This document shows, piece after piece, positions 17,019 to 25,078 of a stretch of DNA of 64,000 nt. The translations under genes were made by a program, and so were the position numbers. The stretch comes from HGM04593 sp045591315 (lineage in GTDB: Bacteria > Bacteroidota > Bacteroidia > Bacteroidales > Bacteroidaceae), in assembly GCA_045591315.1 (NCBI GenBank), contig JAZNSN010000026.1, positions 69,592 through 133,591 on the forward strand, read 5' to 3'. Under the pieces are notes generated by a model. That model searched no databases, was not told the DNA's origin, and was given only the letters and a program-made list of their open reading frames with translations. Position 1 is the stretch's first letter, and the number at the start of each line of letters is the position of its first letter.

Positions 17019-17989
17019 TGTTCTTTCTCTTTTTCAAAATCAAGATACGGCATTTTTTCTTCTAGTGCAGCAATCTTTCTTAGCGTGCCGGCAATGAATT
17101 CCTTGTACGAATCTGATGATGCATTGAAGGGCCTATGTCCCAGTGCACGCGCAATCTCTTCAATTTTCTTGTTCGTATCTTCTGTGCAACTCTCGAAATA
17201 GCATTTGCCGAAACACTCCCATATATATTCTATCGCAGTGGCCGACGGGTGTACCATATCCTCGGCATAGAAACGGTAGTCGCGCAGCTCGTCGAGAACA
17301 ATTTCGTATGCAGGGAAATAGAATGTATCGTCCGGATAGAGCTGCATGATGCGCTCTATGGCAAGTATAAGGGTTGCCTTGCTCTTCTGGTTGTCGTGTG
17401 CACCGTCGCGCAGGTGGCGTATGGGGCTTACTGTAAAAAGAAACTTGGTTCCGGCATTGCGTCTCTTGTAAAGCTCTATTATGCGTGAGAATGTTTCTGC
17501 TATGGTGTCAATGTCAAGCAACTTGCGTGTGAACATGTTGCCAGGAAGCTTGTGACAGTTGCCGACAACAGTGTTGTCGATGTTGCGGTAATATGCGTAT
17601 GCGGTGCCGAAGGTTACAATTACGGTGTTGCATTCCGATGATGCGTCATGTGCAGTTGAGAGACGGCTGTTTATACAGTCGAGAAGTTCCTCCTTGCTCC
17701 CTCGTGAGAAGTCGCTGTGGTGCATGAAGCTGTGCCACATGCCGTTGTGGAAAAACAGTTCCGGCGAAGATTCATTGAAAGGCTCTCCCGTAGCAACTCT
17801 TTTGAGGATTTCTGCAATTGATATCGGATTGTACTGAACACCGAACGGATTTAGGTGCAAACGGAATTTCCTTTCTTTCAGCTTGTTGCCGATGTTGGAC
17901 GCAAAACAAGAACCCACAAGCATAATCTGTTCCCTGTGGCCAATGGCAAACTCGTTTGTAGGCAAACCTGCCGGTGTAGTGAATTGCAT
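16994..17989 (-). CDS. GSCFA domain protein
   Basis: The 331-residue protein (ATG 17987-17989) contains the defining MLVGSCFASNIGNKLKERKF motif near residue 21, followed by NPFGVQYNPISIAEIL, TFGTAYAYYR, FTVSPIRHLRDGAHDNQKSK and a late AEDMVHPSATAIEYIWE. The layout resembles SGNH/GDSL-type esterase blocks (GSCF block I, late D-x-x-HP block V), so a hydrolase or acyl-esterase role is plausible but unproven. No signal peptide is seen. It is co-transcribed with, and overlaps, murF-alr. A further upstream in-frame start would add 14 unlikely residues. Confidence 0.85.
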   Translation of the reverse strand: MQFTTPAGLPTNEFAIGHREQIMLVGSCFASNIGNKLKERKFRLHLNPFGVQYNPISIAEILKRVATGEPFNESSPELFFHNGMWHSFMHHSDFSRGSKEELLDCINSRLSTAHDASSECNTVIVTFGTAYAYYRNIDNTVVGNCHKLPGNMFTRKLLDIDTIAETFSRIIELYKRRNAGTKFLFTVSPIRHLRDGAHDNQKSKATLILAIERIMQLYPDDTFYFPAYEIVLDELRDYRFYAEDMVHPSATAIEYIWECFGKCYFESCTEDTNKKIEEIARALGHRPFNASSDSYKEFIAGTLRKIAALEEKMPYLDFEKEKEQCNTLLKR

Positions 17990-18070
17990 CTTCTCTATTT
18001 TTATTGCTTGGCAAATATAGTCACATTGCATTTATAATGCAAAAATAATCGACATCATTGGAATTTGTGC

Positions 18071-18205
18071 TATCTTCGCGGCAAATTGCGAAAGGGTAAT
18101 AATGGCCTGCCAGGTGTGCAGCCGCGTGATGCAAGAGGTGCTTTCGGGGGCTGCAGCGCAATGACTGCGCATAGCCGCCTTCCTGTAAATGGCATTTTTT
18201 CACAT
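18071..18205 (+). ncRNA. Candidate structured RNA upstream of dxs
   Basis: TATCTTCG (18071-18078) could be a -7 box. About 13 bases later begins a G+C-rich segment with nested pairings: TGCAGCC (18116-18122) with GGCTGCA (about 18149-18155), then GCGCA/TGCGC just after, CAGG (18111-18114) with CCTG (about 18181-18184), and an end at GGC followed by six Ts (18191-18200). A separate -7 box, TATTTTCG (18235-18242), lies closer to dxs. This suggests a small independent RNA of about 120 nt, though a dxs leader is possible. I could not match it to SRP, 6S or a riboswitch core. Confidence 0.35.
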
Positions 18206-18272
18206 TTTTCTTTCCTTTATTGGGGAAAAAGGCCTATTTTCGCATTATCGGTAAAAGACTGTTTTGTTTGAA

Positions 18273-20168
18273 ATGGATAATAAAGAGAAATATCCTCTGC
18301 TTGCATCGATAGATTCTCCAAAGGATTTGAGAGCGTTGCCCGAAAAGCAATTGCCTCAATTGTGCAAGGAACTCAGAGGTTTTATCATAGACTCATTGGC
18401 CAATAATCCCGGCCATTTCGCATCGAGCCTCGGCTCGGTAGAGCTTACGGTAGCTCTTCACTATGTATTTTCCACTCCCGACGACAAGCTTGTGTGGGAT
18501 GTGGGGCATCAGGCATACGGCCACAAGATACTTACAGGCCGTCGCGACCGTTTCCATACAAACCGCAAGTTCGGCGGCTTGAAGCCTTTTCCTTCTCCCG
18601 ATGAGAGCGAGTATGACTCCTTTGTTGCCGGTCATGCATCAAATTCGATATCTGCAGCATTGGGCCTGTCGGTGGCGGCAAAGCTTGAAGGACGTAATGA
18701 ACATGTTGTTGCAATAATAGGCGACGGTTCTATGAGCGGCGGTCTTGCATATGAGGGCCTGAACAACCTTTCTAGTACATCCAACAACCTTCTTGTGATA
18801 CTCAACGACAATAACATGTCAATAGACAAGAGTGTAGGCGGCATGAGCCAGCTCCTCATATCAATGCACTCGTCAAAGTTCTACAACAAGGTACGTTATG
18901 CCATAGCGAAAGGGCTTAGGAAAATAGGTCTTCTAAACGAAAGGCGTGCGAATGCTGTTATACGCTTCAATAATGGACTCAAGGCTATGCTGTTCCGCAA
19001 GAACAACTTCTTTGAAGGCATGAATACCCGTTATTTCGGTCCTATAAACGGGCATGATGTTCATGAACTTGTACGCATGCTCAAGAGCATAAAGGATATG
19101 ACCGGGCCACGTATGCTGCATATCCATACAACTAAGGGAAAAGGGTGGAAACCGGCCGAAGAGAATGCTACCGAGTGGCATCAGCCCGGTATCTTTGATG
19201 TCGAGACAGGAGAGAGAATCGTTGTAAACGGAGGTTCTCCTCGTTTTCAGGATGTGTTCGGCGAAACGCTTGTCGAGCTTGCCAAAGCCAATGAGAAGAT
19301 TGTCGGCATAACTCCTGCAATGCCTACCGGATGCTCTATGAATAAGCTTATGGAGGCTTTCTCCGAAAGATTCTTCGATGTAGGCATTGCTGAGGGGCAT
19401 GCAGTGACATTCTCTGCAGGTTTGGCAAAGGGTGGTGCTATGCCGTTCTGCAATATATATTCGTCGTTCATGCAGCGTGCATACGACAACTTCATACACG
19501 ATGCTGCTTTGCAGCGTCTTGATATGGTACTATGTCTCGACAGAGCCGGCCTTGTAGGCGAGGACGGTCCTACGCATCATGGAGCCTACGATATGGCCTT
19601 CCTGCGTCCGATACCGAATATCACAATATCTTCTCCTTATGATGAATGCGAGTTGCGCCGTCTGATGTACACGGCTTCTCTGCCTGGTAAAGGCACTTTT
19701 GTAATCCGCTACCCACGCGGCAAGGGTTCCCTTGTCGATTGGCGGTGTGAACTCGAAGAGGTTAAGGTTGGTACAGGAAGAGTGATTGCTGAGGGAACAG
19801 ATGTGGCATTCCTTACAATAGGTCCTATTGGCAAGGTCATGGAGGATATTGTTGCCGATGCTGCATCAAACGGAGTAAGCGTAGCACATTATGATATGCG
19901 TTTCCTGAAACCTCTTGATGAGGCTATCATGCATGAGGTCGGAAAGAAGTTCAGATATGTGGTGACTCTTGAGGATGGCTCTGTAAAGGGTGGTCTGGGA
20001 AGTGCCGTGCTTGAATTCCTGGCCGCTAACGGCTACTCGCCAAAGGTTGAGATAATGGGGCTTCCCGATATGTTTGTAGAGCATGGTACGCCTGCTGAGC
20101 TATACCGTGCGTGCGGTATCGACAGGGAAAGCGTATTGCGTACAATATTAAAATTCAAGGAGCTATGA
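18273..20168 (+). CDS. dxs: 1-Deoxy-D-xylulose-5-phosphate synthase
   Basis: Thiamine-diphosphate enzyme joining pyruvate and glyceraldehyde 3-phosphate, the entry step of the MEP isoprenoid pathway; ispG elsewhere in this window works in the same pathway. The 631 residues include DVGHQAYGHKILTGRRD, the cofactor motif IGDGSMSGGLAYEGLNN with ILNDNNMSID, and the transketolase-like C-terminal half with IAEGHAVTFSAGLAKGG and EDGPTHHGAYD. ATG 18273 is preferred over a TTG three codons upstream. Its stop overlaps the trkA start (ATGA), suggesting co-translation. Confidence 0.97.
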   Translation: MDNKEKYPLLASIDSPKDLRALPEKQLPQLCKELRGFIIDSLANNPGHFASSLGSVELTVALHYVFSTPDDKLVWDVGHQAYGHKILTGRRDRFHTNRKFGGLKPFPSPDESEYDSFVAGHASNSISAALGLSVAAKLEGRNEHVVAIIGDGSMSGGLAYEGLNNLSSTSNNLLVILNDNNMSIDKSVGGMSQLLISMHSSKFYNKVRYAIAKGLRKIGLLNERRANAVIRFNNGLKAMLFRKNNFFEGMNTRYFGPINGHDVHELVRMLKSIKDMTGPRMLHIHTTKGKGWKPAEENATEWHQPGIFDVETGERIVVNGGSPRFQDVFGETLVELAKANEKIVGITPAMPTGCSMNKLMEAFSERFFDVGIAEGHAVTFSAGLAKGGAMPFCNIYSSFMQRAYDNFIHDAALQRLDMVLCLDRAGLVGEDGPTHHGAYDMAFLRPIPNITISSPYDECELRRLMYTASLPGKGTFVIRYPRGKGSLVDWRCELEEVKVGTGRVIAEGTDVAFLTIGPIGKVMEDIVADAASNGVSVAHYDMRFLKPLDEAIMHEVGKKFRYVVTLEDGSVKGGLGSAVLEFLAANGYSPKVEIMGLPDMFVEHGTPAELYRACGIDRESVLRTILKFKEL

Positions 20169-21502
20169 GAATCGTCATCGCTGGTGCAGGAGCTGTAGGA
20201 ACGCACCTTGCAAAGATGCTTTCCGAGGAGAGTGAGAATGTTGTTCTGCTCGATGAAAGCGAGGAAAAACTCGCAAAGATGGAGGCTCTTCTTGATTTGC
20301 AGGCTATTGTAGGAGATCCGACGAAGATATCGGCACTAGAGAATGCCGGTGTTGATGATGCCGACCTGTTTGTCGCTGTAACACCCGATGAGAGCAGGAA
20401 TATTACAGCCTGTATTCTGGCGCATTATCTCGGTGCAAAGAAGACAATAGCCCGAATAGACAACTACGAATATCTGAAGCCGAAGAACAAGGCTCACTTC
20501 CAATCCTTGGGAGTCGATACCTTGATTTATCCAGAACAGCTTGCAGCAGAGGAGATTGCAACAAGCCTAAAATATAGCTGGATGCGCCAGATGCTTGAGT
20601 TCGGTGACGGTGCTCTGGTTATGCTGGGTATAAAGATCAGGAGCAATGCCACAATACTGAATATTCCTTTCAAGGAACTCTCACGCGATATCCCTTACCA
20701 CATAGTTGCAATACAGCGAGGTGACGAGACAATCATACCGCGAGGAAACGATGTCATACAGGTAGATGACCTTGTATGTTTCATGACAACTCACGACCAG
20801 ATTCCGTATATCCGTAGTATTACGGGTAAGGAGGATTTTACCGAAATCCGCAGTATTATAATAATGGGAGGAAGCCGAATCGCGGTACGTACGACATGGC
20901 TTATTCCCGATAACATAAGCGTAAAGATAATAGAAAGCGATATTGCACGTTGCCATAAATTATTGGAGCTTGTCGATGACAGAGTAATGATTATCAATGG
21001 TGATGCGCGCGACCCGGAACTTTTGCACAGTGAAGGTATCGACAATACCGATGCTTTCATCTCTCTCAGCGATAACTCCGAGTCGAATATACTAGCCTGT
21101 CTTGCTGCTAAGCGCGCCGGTGTCTATCGTACCGTTTCGGAGGTAGAGAATATCGACTACATATCAATGGCCGAGAGTATGGATATAGGTTCCGTTATAA
21201 ACAAGAAGAAACTTGCTGCCAGTACAATCTTCCAGATGATGCTCAAGACCGATGTGCTCAGCGTGAAGTGCCTTACATTCATCAAGGCTGTAGTGGCCGA
21301 GTTCCCTGTAAACGAGGGCACATACATAACAAAGAGACCTGTAAAGGATTTGGGCCTGCCCAATGGCGCGAATATCGGAGGTCTTATAAGGAACGGAGAA
21401 GGTCTGCATGTTTCCGGCAATACGATGATACAGCCCGGTGACCATGTAGTAATCTTCTGCCGTGAGCATATCCTCAAGAAACTGGAAAAATTCTTTAAGT
21501 GA
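20165..21502 (+). CDS. trkA: Trk potassium uptake regulator TrkA
   Basis: A cytosolic NAD(H)/nucleotide-binding gating subunit of the Trk potassium transporter. At 445 residues it shows two tandem RCK repeats: the first begins MRIVIAGAGAVGTHLAKML, and the second at about 230 reads SIIIMGGSRIAVRTTWLI, each followed by a TrkA_C lobe. The second glycine motif (GGSRIA) departs from GxGxxG. It overlaps dxs by 4 bases and trkH by 1, so dxs-trkA-trkH form one operon. Confidence 0.94.
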   Translation: MRIVIAGAGAVGTHLAKMLSEESENVVLLDESEEKLAKMEALLDLQAIVGDPTKISALENAGVDDADLFVAVTPDESRNITACILAHYLGAKKTIARIDNYEYLKPKNKAHFQSLGVDTLIYPEQLAAEEIATSLKYSWMRQMLEFGDGALVMLGIKIRSNATILNIPFKELSRDIPYHIVAIQRGDETIIPRGNDVIQVDDLVCFMTTHDQIPYIRSITGKEDFTEIRSIIIMGGSRIAVRTTWLIPDNISVKIIESDIARCHKLLELVDDRVMIINGDARDPELLHSEGIDNTDAFISLSDNSESNILACLAAKRAGVYRTVSEVENIDYISMAESMDIGSVINKKKLAASTIFQMMLKTDVLSVKCLTFIKAVVAEFPVNEGTYITKRPVKDLGLPNGANIGGLIRNGEGLHVSGNTMIQPGDHVVIFCREHILKKLEKFFK

Positions 21503-22953
21503 TGTTCCATCCCAAAATAGTATTCCGGATCATTGGCTTGCTGCTTTTCATAGAGGCTCTGTTTCTTCTTGGCAGCGTAGCGGTATCATTGTACTACAAT
21601 GAGGATACGGTGCGTCCTCTTATGCTGTCTGTTGGGGCTATGGTCGGTGCCGGAACACTCCTCACATATATCTGTTACGGCACAGAGCGTAACATATCCC
21701 GCAAGGACGGCTATATTGTTGTTACTCTCTGTTGGGTAATATTTTCGCTTTTCGGTACGCTGCCGTACATGCTCACTGGTTATATCCCCGATTTTACCGA
21801 TGCATTCTTTGAGACGATGTCGGGCTTCTCCACAACCGGTGCCACGATACTTCAGGATATCGAGGCTCTGCCTAAGTCTTTGCTCTTCTGGCGAATGATG
21901 ACCCACTGGGTCGGCGGATTGGGTATCGTTTTCTTTACCGTGGCTGTTTTCCCGATATTCGGTCTTAGCGATATCAATCTTTTTGCAGCGGAGTCGGGGC
22001 CTATGCGTGCTAAACTTCATCCGAGAATATCGGTCACTGCACGTTGGATTCTTACAATATATGTGGGGCTTACGGTGATTGCTGCCGTGGCAATGTCCTT
22101 TGCCGGAATGGGCTGGTTCGATGCTGTCTGCCACTCCATGTCAACCATTGCGACAGGCGGTTTCTCGACCAGGCAGGACAGTATTGCAGCATTCAATTCA
22201 CCTGCCATTGAATATGTAACTGCTCTGTTCATGTTCCTTGGCGGAACAAACCTCTCATTGCTCTATCTCTTCCTGTTCAAGGCGCGTCCGCGCGAGCTCA
22301 TGAAGGATGTGGAATTCCGTACGTATGCTGCGATTATCATCATCTTCTCGACAATGATAGCAGTGGGGCTCTATAGTACAACGCCTATGAATCTGGAGGA
22401 TTCTGTGCGTACTTCTGTTTTCCAGGTAATCTCGTTGCAGACAACTACCGGCTTTGCATCTGTTGACTACACCCTGTGGGTTCCGTTGCTGTGGCTTATG
22501 CTGTGTGCCCTGATGTTCTTCGGAGCGTGCTCCGGTTCAACATCCGGAGCGATGAAGTGCTTGCGAATATCAATCCTTTTCAGGGTGATGATAAATGAGT
22601 TCAAGAGAATTGTGCATCCGAATGCCGTGATTCCTGTGCGCATGGGCAGGAAGATTGTTCCCTCATCCGTGCAGTCGGCAATATTGGCATACACTGTGAT
22701 ATACATCTTCATACTTATTGTGGGGCTTTTCGTGAATATGGGTTTCGGCCTTGATTTTCTCGACGGATTCAGCCTGTCGGTATCTTCTGTAGGAAACGTG
22801 GGTCCTGCATTGGGCCATTACGGCCCAATGGATTCCCTGGCTATGCTGCCCGATGTGCTTAAGTGGTTCAGTGCCTTCCAGATGCTTGTAGGCCGTCTTG
22901 AATTCTTTGCGGTGCTGCTGCTCTTTACCCCGATATTCTGGAAGAGAAGATAA
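21502..22953 (+). CDS. trkH: Trk potassium uptake channel subunit TrkH
   Basis: The inner-membrane potassium-translocating subunit, partner of the preceding TrkA. The 483 residues contain about ten membrane helices with four pore-loop repeats, visible as MSGFSTTGATIL, MSTIATGGFSTR, LQTTTGFASVDY and SVSSVGNVGPALG. The third has the canonical TTTGF. The ATG at 21502 overlaps the trkA stop. The gene ends only 5 bases from the end of the convergent DUF4435 gene, with no terminator between. Confidence 0.95.
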   Translation: MFHPKIVFRIIGLLLFIEALFLLGSVAVSLYYNEDTVRPLMLSVGAMVGAGTLLTYICYGTERNISRKDGYIVVTLCWVIFSLFGTLPYMLTGYIPDFTDAFFETMSGFSTTGATILQDIEALPKSLLFWRMMTHWVGGLGIVFFTVAVFPIFGLSDINLFAAESGPMRAKLHPRISVTARWILTIYVGLTVIAAVAMSFAGMGWFDAVCHSMSTIATGGFSTRQDSIAAFNSPAIEYVTALFMFLGGTNLSLLYLFLFKARPRELMKDVEFRTYAAIIIIFSTMIAVGLYSTTPMNLEDSVRTSVFQVISLQTTTGFASVDYTLWVPLLWLMLCALMFFGACSGSTSGAMKCLRISILFRVMINEFKRIVHPNAVIPVRMGRKIVPSSVQSAILAYTVIYIFILIVGLFVNMGFGLDFLDGFSLSVSSVGNVGPALGHYGPMDSLAMLPDVLKWFSAFQMLVGRLEFFAVLLLFTPIFWKRR

Positions 22954-22958
22954 TTCTG

Positions 22959-23963
22959 TTACAGCTTGCCTCCTATTGAAAGAAGCAACTCCTCAATGTC
23001 TTTTCTTATGCGCTTGTAAGGCGCAGACTCCTTGTAATTGGTGTTCTTGGTGAGCATCAATGCAACATCGCACTGTCCGTGCCGGTACGATGCAAGTTCG
23101 TTGTTGTACTGCTGACGGTGGTATGCAAGGCGTTTGATTTCCTCCTCGCGTTTGTTGCGAAGGTGACGGCATACGGGAACAAGAATGCGTAGCACTACAC
23201 TGTTCATGATATGGTGCCCCTGTATATATAAATATGTCTCTTCCGGTTTCACGCCCAATGCAACAAGCTCTTGTTCTATTCTTTTCTGCTCCTCGATAAA
23301 GTTAGGGAATCTCTTCTCAAGTAGTGCGATGTTATGCTCTACACGTCGGCTCAGCTGCTGCAAAGAGTAAGCCGGGTTGCCTATGCTGAATGAACTTAGC
23401 CTGACAATTTCGCAGAACTTCAGCATACTCATGCTTCGTGTGTCCTGTTTGCGGTATAGCAGGATGTTCCATGCAAATAGCGGATAGCATATCTGTGAAT
23501 AGAGTTTCATGAAGCTGTTGAAATCCATAACTTCCTTGTCGTTTAGGGTACTCAATACACAAATCTGCTTGAGGCTGTCGGAGTAGCATCTGAAGTTGTC
23601 AATAGCGTATGCGTATGTATGCAGTATATATCTGTTGTTTATTATCTTCTGTGATGTGCTTGTCGCCCCTTGCAGAAGGTAGTCGTAGTCGCTGTCAACA
23701 CATGCAATCATATTCTTTCCGTATGCGTTGCCCAGCATGTTCATCATGGCCTGCTTCTTACCTTTTGTAAGGTTCGTACGTGCGGGGAGCATCACTTCGA
23801 AATGGTATTTGTCGCTTTCGAACTCATCGAATACAGAACGCCAGAACGAGATGTCATCATAGCTCTCGACGTATGCAATGATGCGATGTCTTGCCTTCTT
23901 CGGCCGCAATGAGTTCGCAGCCTCTATGAATGCGGAATTGAGGTATTCGGTCAGCTTCTTCAT
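22959..23963 (-). CDS. DUF4435 (TOPRIM-like) protein of an ATPase-paired cassette
   Basis: The 334-residue protein begins with IIAYVESYDDISFW (Glu33) and then IACVDSDYDYLL (Asp90, Asp92, Asp94), spaced like the Glu and DxD metal ligands of TOPRIM nuclease domains; this start is typical of DUF4435. The C-terminal half is helical with an EEQKRIEQELVALG coiled segment. An AGGAGG-like site precedes its ATG. It lies 15 bases downstream of an SMC/ABC-type AAA ATPase. In PARIS systems an ATPase (AriA) controls a DUF4435 nuclease (AriB), and OLD proteins fuse the two. A defence role is inferred by that parallel; a housekeeping DNA or RNA role remains possible. Confidence 0.72.
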   Translation of the reverse strand: MKKLTEYLNSAFIEAANSLRPKKARHRIIAYVESYDDISFWRSVFDEFESDKYHFEVMLPARTNLTKGKKQAMMNMLGNAYGKNMIACVDSDYDYLLQGATSTSQKIINNRYILHTYAYAIDNFRCYSDSLKQICVLSTLNDKEVMDFNSFMKLYSQICYPLFAWNILLYRKQDTRSMSMLKFCEIVRLSSFSIGNPAYSLQQLSRRVEHNIALLEKRFPNFIEEQKRIEQELVALGVKPEETYLYIQGHHIMNSVVLRILVPVCRHLRNKREEEIKRLAYHRQQYNNELASYRHGQCDVALMLTKNTNYKESAPYKRIRKDIEELLLSIGGKL

Positions 23964-23978
23964 GCCGTGCCTCCTGCT

Positions 23979-24803
23979 TTACTTTATGATATCGCCTATC
24001 TCAGTGACAGCATCCATCCAGCCGTCCATGACAATGGCTGGAGAGTGGGTGCATAGTATAATCTGTGTGTTGGGGTTGAGGGTTCGCACCAGAGTTATGA
24101 GTTTCTGCTGCCACTCTATGTGCAGCGAAATCTCCGGTTCGTCCATAAGCATTACCCCCGGCCGGTTCTCCTGCACAAGTGCTGTCAGAAGTATCACAAG
24201 TATCTGCTTCTCGCCCGATGACAGCATGTAGGGCTGTATGGTTTCCCCGTACTGGTTGAAAAGAATCTCGTTGCTCTCGCGTGCAATGCTCTTTGCGGTA
24301 GGTGCGAACAATTCGTCTATTAGGTCCTGGAACTGTTTCTTTGGTTTGCTCAGTTCTGTTGCAAGCCGTTGGTCATCGGGGCTGTTCGATGTCAGCAGCT
24401 TTATTATGCGGTTGCCGATGTTTACCTGGTAGTTCAGGTAGCGGCGCTGCAGGTTGTAGAGCTGCCAGTCGAGTTCGGTGCGTATGTCGGCTCCCGAAAC
24501 CTTTTCGAGCATCTCGCTGCTCATTATCGGGCGGTCGATGCTGCTTATCACGTCGAAGCAGATGCTTGTTGCATCCTCCGGATAGAAGCTTATGTGTACA
24601 CCGTCCTGCGGGTTGCTTGTAAGGCGTCCCTCCTTCATCACTTTAAGGTGACTTGCCGAACGGTTTATGATGGTGCTCTTGCCTACACCGTTGCTTCCGC
24701 TTAGAATATTTACATCGGGACGCAGTTCCCAATAGACGTGTCTCCTGTTGCTCCAAAGCGAGTCAATCTCAATGCTTCTGATGTATTGCGCCATCTTTTC
24801 CAT
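23979..24803 (-). CDS. ABC/SMC-like AAA ATPase, partner of DUF4435 protein
   Basis: The 274 residues form a compact OLD/RecF-type ATPase: Walker A SGSNGVGKSTIINR (about 35-48), an inserted helical segment, the ABC signature MLSSGEKQILVILL, Walker B VMLMDEPEISLHIEW, and the His switch LCTHSPAIVMDGW. There is no membrane partner, so it is not a transporter. It is shorter than the AriA ATPases of PARIS. ATG 24803 is chosen over a TTG five codons upstream. The leader has a -7 box (reverse complement at 24887-24894) and a CCGGC/GCCGG hairpin (about 24861-24882). It is co-transcribed with the DUF4435 gene. Confidence 0.8.
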   Translation of the reverse strand: MEKMAQYIRSIEIDSLWSNRRHVYWELRPDVNILSGSNGVGKSTIINRSASHLKVMKEGRLTSNPQDGVHISFYPEDATSICFDVISSIDRPIMSSEMLEKVSGADIRTELDWQLYNLQRRYLNYQVNIGNRIIKLLTSNSPDDQRLATELSKPKKQFQDLIDELFAPTAKSIARESNEILFNQYGETIQPYMLSSGEKQILVILLTALVQENRPGVMLMDEPEISLHIEWQQKLITLVRTLNPNTQIILCTHSPAIVMDGWMDAVTEIGDIIK

Positions 24804-25005
24804 ATCCGTATAGTCCAATAGTTAAACCGTCTGATGCAAGGAGTCTCCCGGCATAATGAACCGGCTTTTGCAAGTGCCGGCCTACGCAAATATATGATAA
24901 AGTTTTATAAAAAGGAAACAGAGCACCGTTTTTGGTATAAATGATACCGTAAATGTCCATATTCAGGCTTTATGTTTAAAATAAGTGAAATTTGTCATTA
25001 TTCCC

Positions 25006-25035
25006 TTTGTGTGATGCAAAATGTTCTTATCTTCG
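25006..25035 (+). promoter_or_regulatory. Promoter of the nucleoside kinase-rpoN operon
   Basis: TTTG (25006-25009), 18 bases, TATCTTCG (25028-25035). Transcription would begin near 25042, which excludes the in-frame start further upstream and leaves ATGs at 25058 or 25079. Confidence 0.6.
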
Positions 25036-25078
25036 CAATGGTAACCGCGTGTCGGTCATGCGGTATAAAGATAATATC

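Noticed and set aside
18065..18271. Open frame of 68 codons upstream of dxs
   Set aside because: Basic, Gly/Pro-rich sequence with no homology cue; it covers a region better explained by stems and promoters.
23979..24803. ATPase as part of an ABC transporter
   Set aside because: No permease or binding protein is linked to it, and the inserted helical region and lack of a transporter-type Q-loop context fit the OLD/RecF/SMC-like class.
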